The notes under the pieces are model-generated. The model searched no databases and was not told the DNA's origin. It was given only the letters and a program-made list of their open reading frames with translations. Below are positions 1 to 14,232 of a DNA stretch of 64,000 bases, piece after piece. Both the position numbers and the translations under genes were made by a program. The number at the start of each line of letters is the position of its first letter. The stretch's first letter is position 1. The DNA comes from Branchiostoma lanceolatum (taxonomy: Eukaryota; Chordata; Leptocardii; Amphioxiformes; Branchiostomatidae), in the NCBI RefSeq assembly GCF_035083965.1, contig NC_089727.1:14398769-14462768 (forward strand). The letters are read 5' to 3'.

Positions 1-887
1 ATACATGAATTTTGTGCCCTAATGGTCAGATATTACTTTGAATTCACAGAAATTTGCTTTCCGTCATTTAAAAATTATCCATATGACTTGTGTACACCAG
101 GTCCTTGACCAATAACATTGCTGTTTACAGATCATGTCCTCAATACTAGAAGTTTTAAAACCATGCTGCTGTTTGAACCAATAACTTTTCTGGTCACAGT
201 TGATAGATGGTCTTTCAATACCTGTTTGATCTGTCCTTTGGGCCTATCAGATTGTTTGGTACAACATCAATATACTAGCAGGTCATTTCAACTTTAGACC
301 AATAGGATTGCTTGTCACAGTTTATTAAACTTGTTCTTTGAACTAATCAGGTTGTTTATTGCAAAATCAAAATGTTATCAAACCTCTCTCAAATCTTCCA
401 TAACTTGACCTTCATTTCAACCTACCTCAACAGCCACTCGGGGTTATTTGAATTGACAGATGTTAGATCATATCCTGACTGTATTATGTGCAGCTATGCC
501 TCGTACTTGACATTGACGGATTGCTCTCAGGTTATTGGTTGACGATGTAAACCATTTAGATTACACTCTTGCCTTATATGGACGTGCACTGAATTGAAAC
601 TTATGAGGAGGTAGCATCTAACAGTTTGAAATCAGCCGAAGTGTGAAATGCCACTAAAATCTCACCAGCCCCTAGTAATAATTCTGGACAAGAGTGAACC
701 AAACGGTCATGCAACATCTTTTACAATGCCAGGTTCTGAAGTATTGCAATTTTGGGTTTTATAGAATCTCATTTGCTCACATGTTATTGTCTCGTATTTT
801 GTCTTTATTCAAATGTATTTTGCATGTTTTCGTTATGTACATTTTTATGTTATAGCAAACCATAACATGTAGTATCTTTTGTTGCAG
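1..887. other. Intronic or upstream sequence of the MGAT4-like gene
   Basis: AT-rich sequence ahead of the first recognisable MGAT4-like exon. I see no exon, RNA gene or bounded repeat here. The exon at 888 has a clean acceptor (ttgttgcag), so this stretch is intron, and the 5' exons lie outside the window. Confidence 0.6.
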
Positions 888-3800
888 ACTGAACAAGAAT
901 ATGTAAATAGAATTGCAGACATGGTCAAAGAAAGGTAAGTCCACCAACATTTGTTAACTTTCGTAATCCCAAAATCATAGTCTAATGCTATGGATAATTC
1001 TGTAGCCCGGTCATGGATGAATGTAAAATCTAAAGTTATCTGGAGCACAAGTTGGACATATTTTATAGCTATATTTACATTTAACAATGGCACAGTATTA
1101 CTATATTGCTAATTCAGAAATGAAGAGCCATGAGCATTGAACTGGGGTCAAAAGGACACATGATATTTCTTTGGATCCACTCCAGTTTGGTGTCTTTGTA
1201 GACTTTCTTTTGATTAAAGACCAAGCATAAACTTGTGGTAGTATTATGGTCTTTCCCTTAGTATGAGAACATGGGAAATTTTCTGCATCTCTTTTATTCA
1301 AAACATGTCATGAACCCCTCAGGTTGCTAAATAGAGTGTATTGTGATTTTTCCTACCATGTTGTTCCAGCTACAAGGCTCCTATAGAGTCAGGGTTGTTA
1401 GAAATCATCTCTCCACCAGCTGGTTTCTACCCAGACCTCGACTCCCTCAAGGAGACCTTCGGCGACCCCAGAGAAAGAGTCAAGTACGTACCAATCAACA
1501 TCTCTTTATAGATTAGAACTTTCATGTGCATACAGTAGTCAGAGTTGGTGATGGTTATTTTTCAAACACGCCCCTTCTCTATAGCCTATTGAGAAGGATG
1601 CTCTCATTGGGGATATACCATTGTTATTCAGTTTAGGAGGCACAATGTATTTATATACAGTTGTTAAATACAGAGAATATGGCCAAGAGCAGTTTTAGTA
1701 AATGATAGGCGTTGTACTGTCTTCCTCAGCATTGCAGCTTTTCCCGTTAGGCAGGGGTATGTATTCTTAAGAAAGTTCCAGTAGGCAATGAGTCCTTTCT
1801 GCAAGAAAAAAAACACAGAAGAATTATGGAGAACTTACAAGTATAGTTACTCTACTTGTCAATGCACAAAGCCCAACTCACCCTTTGTGCATTGGGATCC
1901 TAACAGCTAAAGCAGGTATCTCACTGGACTGTGGCATGTTGGTGACAAATTATGGCGGAAACTTCAAAAACTTTGCAAACTGATGTACGACACATTTGTG
2001 TTTGAAGCGTTTTATTTTTAACTTTTTTTTTTTAAATTAGCCATTTAAGCAGTGATAGGGTGGCAAGCTGGCGTCTGCACTGTACGGTGGCAAATGTCAT
2101 TCGCAAGCTGTCTCCAGAGTTTTCCCACCTAAGGCAGTTGATCAGTCCTCATTTTTAGGCAGTTGCCTCACAATCTACACTGAGATACATGTATGTCATG
2201 TCCACATGGCTATGGCATGGACTGAAAGGCCATTTAGGTATGCACAGGAAAACATTGAGTAATAACAGGAGGACCTTCAGTTAACTGTCAACAGTGGAGA
2301 AAGCATAGAATGAATTTCTATAGATGTCTGCAGCTCTGAATGCGTGTGTTACAGTAAATGGCCCATGAAGAGTTTTAAAGGGCATATTTGTGCAACAAAC
2401 TTTCCTGGCATAGCCATAGGCAAATCCTAGTGGTTGATTTTTTTTAGGAGTTAAAAGCATTTTGATGACAAAACATTTTCTCATTTTCTGGCAGCTCACC
2501 AAAATGACATCTTTCTACAAAAAGTTTTGTCCCTGGTGCTGAATTGCTGGAAGTTATCAATTTGTTTGCCATATCATTTTCTGTTGACTGTGTATCTAAC
2601 ATACTAGAACCACATACCTTCATTTATTGCCTATTATTAAGACATGAGATTCTATGATTGTTGTTTTGACCTTTCCTCATTGACCGTTGACCCTGCAGGT
2701 GGAGGACCAAGCAGAACTTGGATTTTTCTTTCCTAATGATGTACTGTCAGCCAAAAGGGCAGTTCTATGTCCAGGTCAGAGCATTTCTCCTGATTTGTTT
2801 CTCCTCATACACAGCAGAGCAAAAGTCATGACATATGTCTTTACAAATACACGATTCAGTAATGTGTATGCATGCAAGAGGGTAAAAAGGTACCCTAAGT
2901 ATACCTTCAATTTCCCATTAGCTGCACCACTAACAATGTTTGCTATATGTGGGATACATTTGTAGCTGTTTTGATGACATAAAACATAAAATAAGTTAGA
3001 GATCATAGCTACCTTTGAACTTCTTAAAATCATGCACAACTAAGAAAACACAGTATAATAGTACAGTATGGTAATTACCAGCCTCCCAGTCGTATTCCAA
3101 CTGAAGAAGTTTTAAACGTCAGATGTACATTGGTTTGGATGCTCCCTTGCAGTTTCTTACAGTACAACACAAGTATTTTGTCGTTACATAATAACCGCAC
3201 AAAAATCAGGTATTATCCGAGTCGCCTCTCACTCACTGCTTGACAGAACTGTTGTGTGTTTTTGTCCAACAGTTGGAAGATGACGTCATCGGCAAGCCAG
3301 GCTACATATCAACCATGAAAAACTTTGCTTTGCAACAGAAAACAGAAGAGTGGATGATCCTGGAGTTTTCACAACTTGGCTTTATTGGTGAGGGCTCAAA
3401 CAATACAAAGATGCTATCTCACCCCACCTGCCCTTAGGCTTTAGTTTAGTCATCCAATTTTGGTGTCCTATCCCCACCACTCATGTCATGTACATTTGTA
3501 TATCAACACGTTTTAGACATTGATGTATTTATCATGCAAGAATCTTTTATCCGGATGTCATCTACTAGAATGTTGATGTAGAGAGCAAATATAAGGCAGC
3601 AAGATTGTCTTTTTGACTTTCAAATGTCATTGTTACAGTCAGGAAAGTATGGCCCATACTTGATGCTATAATTGTTGCATTAGAGCCTTGCAATGAATTA
3701 ATTGAAGCATTGAACTGGAGACCAAGTAGCTTACAAATGCTGTGTGCTAAATATTAATTTTCAAAAGTATTCCATCAAATCAAAACAATATGCCAGTTGC

Positions 3801-6800
3801 AAGGGTTTCGTATTGGTAGGATATATGATTGATTGTTTAACAATTTTTTTAAAACCTTTTTTGTGCAGGCAAACTGTTCAAGACCTCCGACCTGAGCCTA
3901 GTTGTTGAGTTCTTCCTCATGTTTCATAAAGACAAGCCCATTGACTGGCTGCTGGACCACATATTTTTTGTAAAAGCCTGCCATCCAGAAAAAGATAATG
4001 TGAGTATATTATGAAACCTTTTCAGTGATACTGAAGTAAGAAATACAATGATTAAAATAATTTTCCTACATACCTGCACTGGTGCCGGTACTGTAGATTC
4101 ATTCGCAGAGGTTTTATTTCATGATAGGAGAAAGGTTGTTTTCTCTGTGTTATGAATTTGTGGTTGAAACGATCCTTCAGTATAATATGCATACAAGAGA
4201 GACGTATTCGAAGTGCCATGAATTTTCAGTGGAGCAACCACCGCAAAAGACGCAGACATAAAGCCACCGGGAAATTTTAACAATTTAGAATGAAATTACC
4301 TGCACCAAACAAATTATACCTGCAGAAAAGGAGATTTTAGAAACTATGGATCAAACTGGAAGCCAACTAGAAACCATTTCAATTATCTTCCCAATGTATC
4401 ACAGATGTTAAAAAACAGTCCAGTTAGCAAACCTCCTTTTACACTTATACACCCAGTGCAGGCCTGCTGCATATAAACCTGTATGACAAATGTGGCTACA
4501 CTTTAAACAACACCTAGCCATTACGCCTGCTACATTGAAGACTGACAAATGATAAGCTGTACCTGTTGACTCACTGTTGAGTGATGACCAGTTCTCTCTC
4601 TGTCTCATTGATCGCTGACTCCTCTCCAGCCTGATCTATACTCCAACAGCTTCTTACATGGAGGCAATTGTGTGAAGTAAAAAAGTAATTTACCAGCTTC
4701 AACTGTGGTGTTCGTGTTTGATGAAAAAAAAGTATGATTATGTCTTAAGTCATTAGTCAGTGTATATACAGATGTTCAAAGAGCATTATAGAATTAGAAA
4801 CTGGTCTAGGTTGAAAAGAACTGATAGAAATGATGTATAGCGGAGAATACTGGAAGCACAACTTTGTATATGCTTCAACTCGCTAAGAGTCTCACCATGT
4901 ATGTATGTATGTAAATAACAAAGACAATGTCAAAGAAAAATGTTCACTTGAATACAGTTCTTTTATCCGTTACCCATTTTGTATATCATCAGGCGATCTT
5001 AAAAATCCTATAATGCATTACTATAACATCAGAAGGATGGCAGGGTTGGTTGGCATAGAATATAGATTTTCTTTGTTGTCTGTTCATGCTACTTTCTTTG
5101 CTGGTTTTATCTAAAAGGTACACAGACAGATCTAGTCTATCCATCATAGACAGCAGAAATAAGTACATGTGTGAATAGAAGTTGTTGTATCTTTCTTCTT
5201 CATGTTCTTTCTCTTTCAGAAACACTGTGATAGAATGAAAAGTGCGCTGAGGGTGCGCTTCAAGCCCTCACTATTCCAGCACATAGGCACATTCTCTTCA
5301 TTAAAAGGAAAAATACAAAAACTAAAAGTGAGTATGGCTTTTGTTTCCTTTCCTGACAGCAATGTCAACTTGGTGTATACACATGATATATGTGTATATG
5401 TAATGCACAAAACAGATTGATCAACACATCGTTTTCAATCGTGCTGTAGGTATAATTTGTTATTCTTCACTTTAAACATATCATGTCAATCTAGACATTG
5501 GTGACAATATGATGTTCATATCTAAAAGCCGGTGGCTTTTTACACGGCTTAAAATTTCTGAAGGAGATCTCGAGAGCTTTCTATCCATGTCTAGCTTGAA
5601 ATGGGTTCTTTCATATGAACCTTATAAAACATTGATGTGCCCAAAGTTATAAATACTGTAAGGCTATCGAAGAATGACAGCTTTAGTTGGTGGCATTCTT
5701 GTGATAGCAGACTGCTCCTTTCAAAGCTATAATGGGCTTATTTCTTCAACATAGCCCGAGGCATCTGAAAAGGGTGAAGGCTTTGGTGCATATGACGTGG
5801 AGTCACTATACATCACATGTTTTATATCAAGGAAAGGATATGAAATACAGTATCCGGAGGTTAAAAGTGCAGCTGCGGTGCTTTGTTTGATGTTCACTGC
5901 CTGAAAGATTGTCTAGCAATGTCTTAAAGGGCGCTTTTACTGTCAAAGTGGACATTGAAGTTGTGATCTGTCTTTTGTTGAATGATTCACCAAGTGCTAC
6001 TGCACAGTAATCATTTTTCAGTAGTATCTTTATAAAGTATGTCATTATAAAGTTTATATGTATTTTTATATTGTAGTTTTGATATTTTCACACCAAGCCA
6101 ACAAACTACATGTAGTCTATTGAAATGAAGATGACATTTAGTGTCTAGGGCATGTTTTTCTTCTGACATATATACAATATAGGACACATATACATGCAAC
6201 CATTTTGCTTTCTACTACTATGTCAAAATGTCCCACATTTGTGAAATTCCATATGAATGTCACCAATCAGATCAAAAGTGGCTAATTAGACATCAACAAG
6301 TACTGATGAATCTATTGTAGCTGTGTTTAGGATAAAGACTTTGGAAGGCTGCCCCTACACAGAACACACACCAACTCCAACAAAGCTATACCACATTTCA
6401 AGTCAACAGGTTCAGCCACACCAAGCTAAGGCCACAGCAAGTAAATTTTATGGATGACATCCTCCACAGACTCCAAAATTAATGAGATAGGGCGAAAAAA
6501 AAACAAGCTGGGCCCAAAAAAACAAGATTCCTATATATTCAAATTTTGAGATCATAATTCTTGCTAAACGAGAATTGAGGTGACGAAATATGATATCATG
6601 ACCAACAGGTCTTTTAGTCCTGTATTCATTCATATATAATGTAAAACCTCATTGATTCAACAGTAAACATGTCCTTGTAGATGTGTACACATCTCAATAG
6701 ACTAACAACCACAAATGCAGAAAAGAGCTTGTTGTAACATCATCTGAAGCAACTACACTGGGTATTCATATGCGATGAAACACCTTGTGTATACAGCTTA

Positions 6801-9800
6801 ATTAACTATACCCCCCCCCCCCCCCCATTATTTGTATAATGTCCTTGCTAGAACAAATGCAGAAAACAGCTTGTTATTATACCATCATGGGCAGGAACTA
6901 CACTGGGTATTCATATGCAAGGAAACACCTTAGACTGTCAACGTTTACGACATATTTGCCCATTTTTGGCATGTTGACCACCGCCGGAGGGCAATGAAAT
7001 TTCTTGTTTTTTATTTCAAAATCAGGCCAAAATTAATGAGCGCGCTGATGTCATCCATAAAAATTACTTGCTGTGGCCTAACAAGGCACTATATGGAAAT
7101 GAAGATGACATACTTGTTTTGAGCATTCTTTTTCTTCTGACATACAGAACATGATACATGTACATGTCCACAACACAATGGCAACTATATAATTATATTT
7201 TGCCCATAAAGAATGTCACCAAAAGGATGGATGAAATAAAAAAGGATGGATACAATTTAAAAAATATTAGTAAATGGGGGAAAATAGCTTTAACGTTAAA
7301 AACATAGTGGATAACATAATACAGCTTCTGTTTGTTATTCTTTCCTCATATCCAAATGTACTAACCATTATACGTTACCCTCATTGTTTTCTGTTTTTGA
7401 TTTATCTGGGTTTTTTTGTGTTCCACATGTCCTTCCAGTATTAGTTTTTCTTTATCTTATGTTTGTGAAAATTAATAAAAAGAATGATTTATAATAGAAA
7501 AAAAGAATGTCACCAAAATCAAGTTACCGATACCTTAATGTTACCTTATTGTATCTTCTAGGATAAAGACTTTGGGAAGCAGCCCCTACACAGAGCACAC
7601 ACCAACCCCCCAGCAGACGTGTCCACAACACTCGAGGTCTACCAGAAGTACACCTTAGGAAAGTGCTACCTGGGAGAGAACTTCTTCTGGGGGCTCACCC
7701 CAACCAAGGGGGACACAATCGTGTTCTCCTTCCATAGTCCAATAGTCATAGAAAAGTAAGGATATTCTATGAGATCACTCTGAATTTAGGATGTATTTCT
7801 TGAGGTAGTTGTAGAATTTTGAGAACTTCAAAAGAGATTAACAGTAGGACCAGGAAAAGAATGCATATTGATTAAATTTTTCTGGATCTATTCAGTGGGA
7901 TGTCACTTTTTTGGTTGATGAAATTCAGTATACAGAAGGCTATCCTTTGTCTTGTGATACAATCACTCACATCACAACAGATTTGGCTTCGAGAGACCTA
8001 TATCCAGCTAAAAGGTTTTAGTGGCAGATTTAGGTCATGGCTGAAAACACTAGCTATTCAGTTGATTTACATTGTAACTGCTATTTTGTGGAATTGTATT
8101 GAGAAATATTCTGCCTGATAGTGTCATAAACAAACAGGCCAATTCCACTTTAAAATCAATCTTGGCTTTATTAAAAATTCTTGGCCAAAAACTGTTTGCA
8201 AGACAGTACAGATGTACATGTGTGAAAGACAGCAAAGGCAGTTGGAGATGATATTGACAATGCTATCTGACTACAATATTTCAAATATCATTGGACTTGT
8301 TTTTTGTTTGTTAATTGGTAGCACAATCCTCTAAGAGATGTAAACTTGATGTTTCAGATATAAGTTTTCCAGCGGTAACACAGAGCACCCTGGGGACAAG
8401 CTCATCAACACGACAGTCGACGTTCTGCCGGAGAACCATGAGCAGAAGGAGGGCGGGATCTTACAGGACAACAGAGAGGACAACACAAAAACTGGCATGA
8501 TCAGATTAGACGACGGATTCATACAGGTACATTTGTTTGTTTGTTTATATATTTTACCAGGGGGATACATATCACCTAAAACAGGTGTTTTTCAATATGT
8601 CCTGGGCTTTGCATCAACTCAAAGTTGTAACAAAAGTTACGCAAAAACATTACACACAATTACTAAATGATACAAAACCAAAATAATGCATACTGTACAT
8701 AAAATCATACTACCAAAGAAATGAAACGTGTAAACTTAATATAATGTAACATAGAACATGATAGAATAAAATCAGGATTGACACCAGGATTGGATTTGCA
8801 TATCAGTGTTGTCAAGTACATAGAGTTGTTTGAAAATTGAGAGTTCTGGCTGAATTGTATCTTAAGTTATTGCAGTATGAAAGCATTGGTTTCACTGTAG
8901 AATGTGAACTTAGCAATTTAAGTTCATATGTACATGTAGTTACAGTTGTGCTGCAGTTCTTTGGCAATCTACATGGTGGCTCTTGTGTAAGGTGAATGTA
9001 GTACTATATGAAGTTTAAAATGATGACTCTTCATAAAAACATAAAAGATTATTCATATCTGGCAGTAGTCTTCCTACATGTTTAAATATAATATCCTTGT
9101 GGTAAGAAATGGTGAATAAAAATGGGAATGCAATCATTTTGATTTATTTTTATGTTTGGAAACCGGATGAGAATCGTAGGCGTGGTCTGCCATCTTTGAC
9201 ACTTATAAGGTGGTCGAAGAGGATGTGGGTCTTCAAGATGATGAACTCAACAGGGACATGTGTAGACATTCGTGTCCCCTCACGTGATGAACTGAACTGA
9301 ACTTACGTTTTGACTGATTTTCTCCACCAGATTGGCCAGTTCAATGCCGCTGGAGTAGCGGAGGGGGAACCTGACAAAAGTATAGGCAGAGTCAGGCAGC
9401 TCAGACTGAGGTGTCTGTCAGATGGGAAGGCCTGGGTCATTCTCAGTGAGGTCAGCAACTTCTTTTTACTACACAAACTTGTCCCCATTCTTAACCATTA
9501 CGTACATCGCCAAATAGCAGTTACACATTGAAAGCAACTGGATATGATTTTGGAAATGGTCAGACATTTCAAGTAGCATCCACTACTTTTTGTCAGTGAC
9601 ATTACCTTGCTTTTCAATTATCAAAATTGTATTCTGTATCTGTACTGTATTGCTCAATATGAAAATTATTGAGAAATACAGTACAGATCTTAAAAGATGT
9701 TTTGCTCCTTAGGTCAATCTGTAAGCTTATCTTTATCCATTACAAAAATGTACTACTAAAACTTGATGTGCCCAAATGAAGCAAAATTTCTGTGCAGTTG

Positions 9801-9938
9801 ACCATCATAACACAGCAGTTATTGCATAGATTTTGGCACCCGATTAAGAGAGAAGCATGGTGTTATGAGTTTTGACAATTTGGTTCCTTCCTTGTTTCTG
9901 TCCTCCAGATTCACATCAAGCCTGATGGAACGAGGTGA
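888..9938 (+). CDS. MGAT4: Alpha-1,3-mannosyl-glycoprotein 4-beta-N-acetylglucosaminyltransferase (GnT-IV type, GT54), 5'-partial
   Basis: Ten exons join in phase: 888-934, 1370-1483, 2699-2774, 3273-3387, 3869-3999, 5220-5327, 7562-7755, 8358-8526, 9331-9450 and 9909-9938. They encode about 367 C-terminal residues; vertebrate GnT-IV is about 535, so the N-terminal membrane anchor and stem are missing upstream. Recognisable family blocks are [11 protein letters not shown], the acidic [11 protein letters not shown] (the probable metal or donor site), [34 protein letters not shown] and the C-terminal lectin-like part ending at [15 protein letters not shown]. GnT-IV enzymes act in the Golgi and add a beta-1,4 GlcNAc branch to the alpha-1,3 mannose arm of N-glycans. 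I cannot separate the MGAT4A, B and C orthologues of vertebrates. The last exon is only 30 bp. The intron before the 7562 exon carries a decayed copy of that exon's start. Confidence 0.9.
6118..6393 (+). repeat. Tandem-duplicated intron segment with a decayed exon copy (first copy)
   Basis: The stretch matches about 7090-7610 in order: the aaatgaagatgaca start, the tttttcttctgaca block, an agaatgtcacc-like block, then an acceptor-like ttag followed by GATAAAGACTTTGG. The last part is the beginning of the real exon at 7562. Similarity to that exon runs from about 6331 to 6379 and then stops. The relic has an open frame ([15 protein letters not shown]). Splicing at the nearest donor-like site would add 79 nt and break the frame, so it is probably dead. 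Confidence 0.7.
6430..7078. mobile_element. Non-autonomous Harbinger-like DNA transposon (TAA target duplication)
   Basis: The left end reads TAA then GGCCACAGCAAGTAAATTTT. The right end is its near-exact reverse complement followed by TAA (7079-7081). TIRs extend about 32 bp through tggatgacat. A 3-bp TAA duplication with GG-starting ends fits the PIF/Harbinger style. There is no transposase ORF. A poly-C tract lies inside at about 6811-6826. It sits at the junction between the two duplicated MGAT4 intron segments and shares its end family with 26147-28970. Confidence 0.75.
7225..7501 (+). mobile_element. Retroposed insertion with 17-bp target site duplication
   Basis: The 17-mer aaagaatgtcaccaaaa occurs at 7208-7224 and again at 7502-7518. 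The 277 bp between end with aattaataaaaag and an A-rich tail. A long direct duplication plus an A-rich 3' end is typical of LINE-mediated insertion. No coding region survives, so the source is unknown. It splits the second copy of the intron duplication only 44 bp upstream of the MGAT4 exon at 7562. Confidence 0.55.
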
Positions 9939-10955
9939 CGACAGGGTGGGGTGGCCACATAGAAAGAAACATCTATATTCCATACTGTTAACTATGCCTT
10001 GTGTCCACGTGTGCATTACATCCGTCACCTTCATAAACAAATATACAACATTGTAGTCTTGACTGTACAGATACTTGAATGTACATTCTTGTGCACATCA
10101 TCAGCCAAAAGTCACTGTCACTGTACTTACACATCATGCAATCTTACAGACCCCCGCTAAAGATGATGACAAGTATATGTAACTCTGTATATATTGCAAA
10201 ATGTCCAAAGTTATCACACAACTATTTTAAAAGCAAACATAGCGTGAGGTCTCTGACAAGGAGAACAGGTATATTAGAATTTCCTACCGCTAGCACACGA
10301 TATCTAGACATCAAGTTATCTAGGAATGATGGTTGCAAAAGTCTATGTTGCCGAACGATCATCATAGTGATTTCTACCAAGCATTCATCCTCATGTTACT
10401 ATGTCTACAGGAGCCAGTTTTGGCTAGGAATGATTTCCCAGAATTTTTATTATCGTTAAAACCACAAGAAATTTTCCTGGTTTCCTAAATATGTAAGCAG
10501 GTTGACAATCACCGAATAAGACTAAAACGAGATACCATCCAGATGGCACTGAGAACATCTGTGTGATACCACTTACCAGTTTCAGAAAATGTCAGTTATT
10601 CAACCTTAAACAATGTGAGAGATTCTTCAAGAGAAACAGACAACTCTACCATTTTGATTTTTGGCTTTTAGAGCCATTAGGAAAGAGAAAAGTGATTCAA
10701 TTATTATTTTCAATGATTTCTTTGAATAGAATTTCCCTGTCGTATTATTCATCTACACAACGACAAAATCTCTACATTTGAAAATGATATTAATATATGT
10801 TAATCAGAATTATGCATCAATAATGATATTAAAGATGGAAATGTTAGATTGTAAAATATGAGCTGCCAATGTTTGTTTAGATGTTGCATTTTTGTGTACT
10901 ATGTATTTAGATTTGTGTATATTCTCCATTGTATCTTGCAGGCATGTACAATAAA
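9939..10955 (+). other. Probable 3' UTR of the MGAT4-like gene with polyadenylation signal
   Basis: About 1 kb follows the stop codon without further exons. It ends at an AATAAA hexamer (10950-10955), the first canonical signal I noticed on the plus strand after the stop. The 126-codon ORF at 10079-10459 has no recognisable motif and I take it as chance. Confidence 0.4.
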
Positions 10956-13900
10956 TAAGATATAGTGTACTTAGTTGCCCCCTTAAAGAGAGCTGAACAT
11001 ACTGATTCATGTAGATAACAGGTTGATATTTCATTCTGTTTGTTCTACGCAGTGCTGTAAAATATGCCCACTAATTTAACCTCAGAATCTTGCAACATTT
11101 TCATGGGATTTCTTGTCAGAACATATTGGGGGGGGGGGCGCTGACATGCAGCCAAAAATGCCCAGGTAGCCAGAAGGCTGTTATTCAGACCTACACTGTG
11201 AGCTAAAATGGAAGAATGCCACTGATTCAGTTTCCACTCAATCCTCAGAGCTTTCCCTTTAAAATCAGCAGAATGATGGTGTTGTACAATCTCAGCACCA
11301 CCGTTTCATTTTTCAGTTATAGGTTTATTTGCTGCAAATCCACCAAAACATGCTTTGGGGCAGAGTGTCACCCTCCCCAGACCTTGCTCTAAATTCTGGG
11401 AGAGCCCTAATCCCTGCCAAGGGGATAAGAGAACCACTAGCTTAACATGCAGCTCAAGACTCTTAAACTAGTAACATAAACTAGTAACTGGAAAAGGACA
11501 ATTTCTATTGCAGAGAAAATCATTAATTCTTTTTTTTTTTACTCCATATTGCTTTTTATATTAATTTGGTGAGACTACAGCATACATGTACCTCAACCTT
11601 TCACCTCTGACCTGACCTTGCCCTCAAACATAACATTTCATTTTACTAGTTAAGCAAAACCCTTGTTTTAGTTGGGCAGTTAGAGGGAAGCAACTCTTCC
11701 CCTTAGGCCAGTTCTTTCATATTTATTTCATAAATTATCCATACAATGGTAGAAAAACATAGTTGAGAAATTACACATTTTGTGCTTTATAAGTTACTGA
11801 CTGTTACTTTTGAGGAGTGATAGAATTATAGTTTTTGTTTTCTTTTTAACAGTTCCAATAGTCAAAACAGTATTGCACAATTGTTTTGTCAACCAAAAGC
11901 AAAATTTGGAATTCCTCTCAATTCCTCTAAGAGGAAGTTGTAATTCCTCTTAATTGTAAGCAGATCAACAGTGTGGAAGTTTGTAATATTTGATTTGTAA
12001 GGTAATCAACGTTGATTCGCACATTGCCATAATCTCTGAAAGGATGTTTAGCCACCCATCATGTGGAAATAGAAACCTTGTCACAGAAAAGTCGCCAAAG
12101 TTTTCTATAGTTTGACCTATTGATATACTAGTATGAGTATGTTAGAATGCCTACAATGCTAACTGATGGATATTGAAATTCCAGTGAGTTTCCGACCTGA
12201 TGAAACTATTTATGAATGCTAACTGATAATTCAATATGAGCAACAATGTGATTAGTGTTGTAGAAATGATTGAAACGATATGCAATGCTGTTTTCTCCAA
12301 ATTTATAATAGTTTGCACATATTTGAGTTAGGGACACTAGTCATTGCAGAGAATGTAGTTTTGTCATCATACCAGTATAGTGTACCTTGTACAGGTAATT
12401 TGTAAACATAGAAGCCCTGTGGGCGAAAAACTTTGTATATTTAGTCTACTGCCCTGTATGTTATTGCTTGTTTACTAAGCACAGTTAAAGGATGGCAGTG
12501 TGTGTTTTAATGTCTTTATAAATATTGATTAAGTATGTTATTCTGGTAACCGTACCCAAGATGTAGATGCAAAGAAAGTGTTCTTTTTGGCCAACTGGCC
12601 GTGACATACTACTGGTCTGTCTCGCCAATAACAACTCGTAACCAAAAGGCAGCATCGCCATGAGTACCACTATCAGATATATGATATGACAGATGAATAG
12701 ATTCCTCTTTCTTTGGTGCTAGACCTTGAATATAAAAAGACTCAACCCAAATTTCCCATTCCTTTCAAGATATCCACAATGTCAAATTTGTCACAACAAA
12801 AGGATGAACATTAAGTCAGTTAAAAGTAAAATGTCTAAATCTAACTACAATGTATTAGAGTACTACTGGCAACCCCACATATCCAAATTTTGTTAACAGT
12901 CCTCTCAAAGAGAGATTGCAAAAAGATGCCCCGTCTTGTAGGTCACATGTAGGTGTAAATTCTATTTGTGTGTTCCTTTTTATTGTTTTTGATTCTTGCT
13001 TGTAATGACGAATGTTGTAGACAAAACATAAGATTAGTTCTGTGCTGTTTATTGACAACAGAAAATGTGCAATGATTCCTAATAATGCTTTTTACAATCA
13101 GAGTAAGGCCACACACATTAAACTGTAGTGTAGTTGTAGATCTGTCTGTATTTTGTTTTCAAGCTCACTTTTTGTCAAAGTTGTTGAATTTTCACGTCTG
13201 CTTGAAGCAAAATAAAGATCTGGTTCCACAAATGTTAGTCGTAAGAGCTTTTTAAACATTGCCAAAATTGGGGAAATTATATTGGGGACATTTTGTTGCC
13301 TTGGCAGAAGAGTACTCGGCAAGGGATGTCATTTCTAATTGTCTTGAGCACTGGGTAGGTGGACCCTTGCATGCATGTATCTAGTCATTCTAAAAATGTT
13401 TTTTTGCCATCTAAAATTGTTTTTAAAAGATAAGTTACTTTCTGTTGCAACATGAACCATGACAGGCTTGTCGTGCTGTGGAGTTTTGACCACTATTCCA
13501 ACTTTCTATTAGTATTAAACCTGAATCACAGTTTGTTCATTTCTTAGAACAAGATTAAGGCGGTTATAGAGTAACCTCCTTGGTTAGAACTGACTATGGC
13601 TGACTAAATATCGACTTTCAGAAATAATTATTTGTGTTGTAGAAGTGTTATGGTTTTTTTATTGACATTGTTGTAGGTTGTTAACTGAGCTAATGATGTC
13701 ACTAATGCATGTATGATACAGAGATGTCAGTTTCAACTAAGGCTATTCTATTAACTGCTTAAAGAGAGGTGGATGTTGAAAATGTGAGATGCTATCATAA
13801 AATGTGGGGAAAGGAACATAGATTTTACTGCAATTGAAGAGGAAGGGTGAGAAGAGCCGGAAAAGTTTCCATTACACCCCTCCTGAAAGCTGAAATGGAA

Positions 13901-14232
13901 TAGCCTCGGGAAGAATGTACCATGATTTGCTTTGCATTAAGCCATCCTTTATTTCACTTATTTTTGTAACTTACAAATAGATGTGACAATGTGACTTCTT
14001 CACTTCCGTCTTTACCTCCTTAGGAAGAATGGACCATTCCATAGCCGTCCACATGTAAGTAGGGTTAGTCCTATGTGTATATTGGTTGTGCTATCAAATG
14101 AAATTTGATTGTATACAGTTTGAAATGGAAATAGAAGAATGGTTTACTTGTAGAATGAAATACACAAGAATCAAATCCAACTCTGGTTGTGCAATCAATG
14201 TGTTCTTCTGTATCTAACGTTACTAGTATGTC

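Noticed and set aside
6331..6409. Alternative cassette exon of MGAT4
   Set aside because: With the nearest donor-like site it is 79 nt long and would shift the reading frame; similarity to the real exon stops after about 50 bp.
10079..10459. 126-codon ORF after the MGAT4 stop
   Set aside because: Composition and lack of motifs or splice context fit chance in a long 3' UTR.
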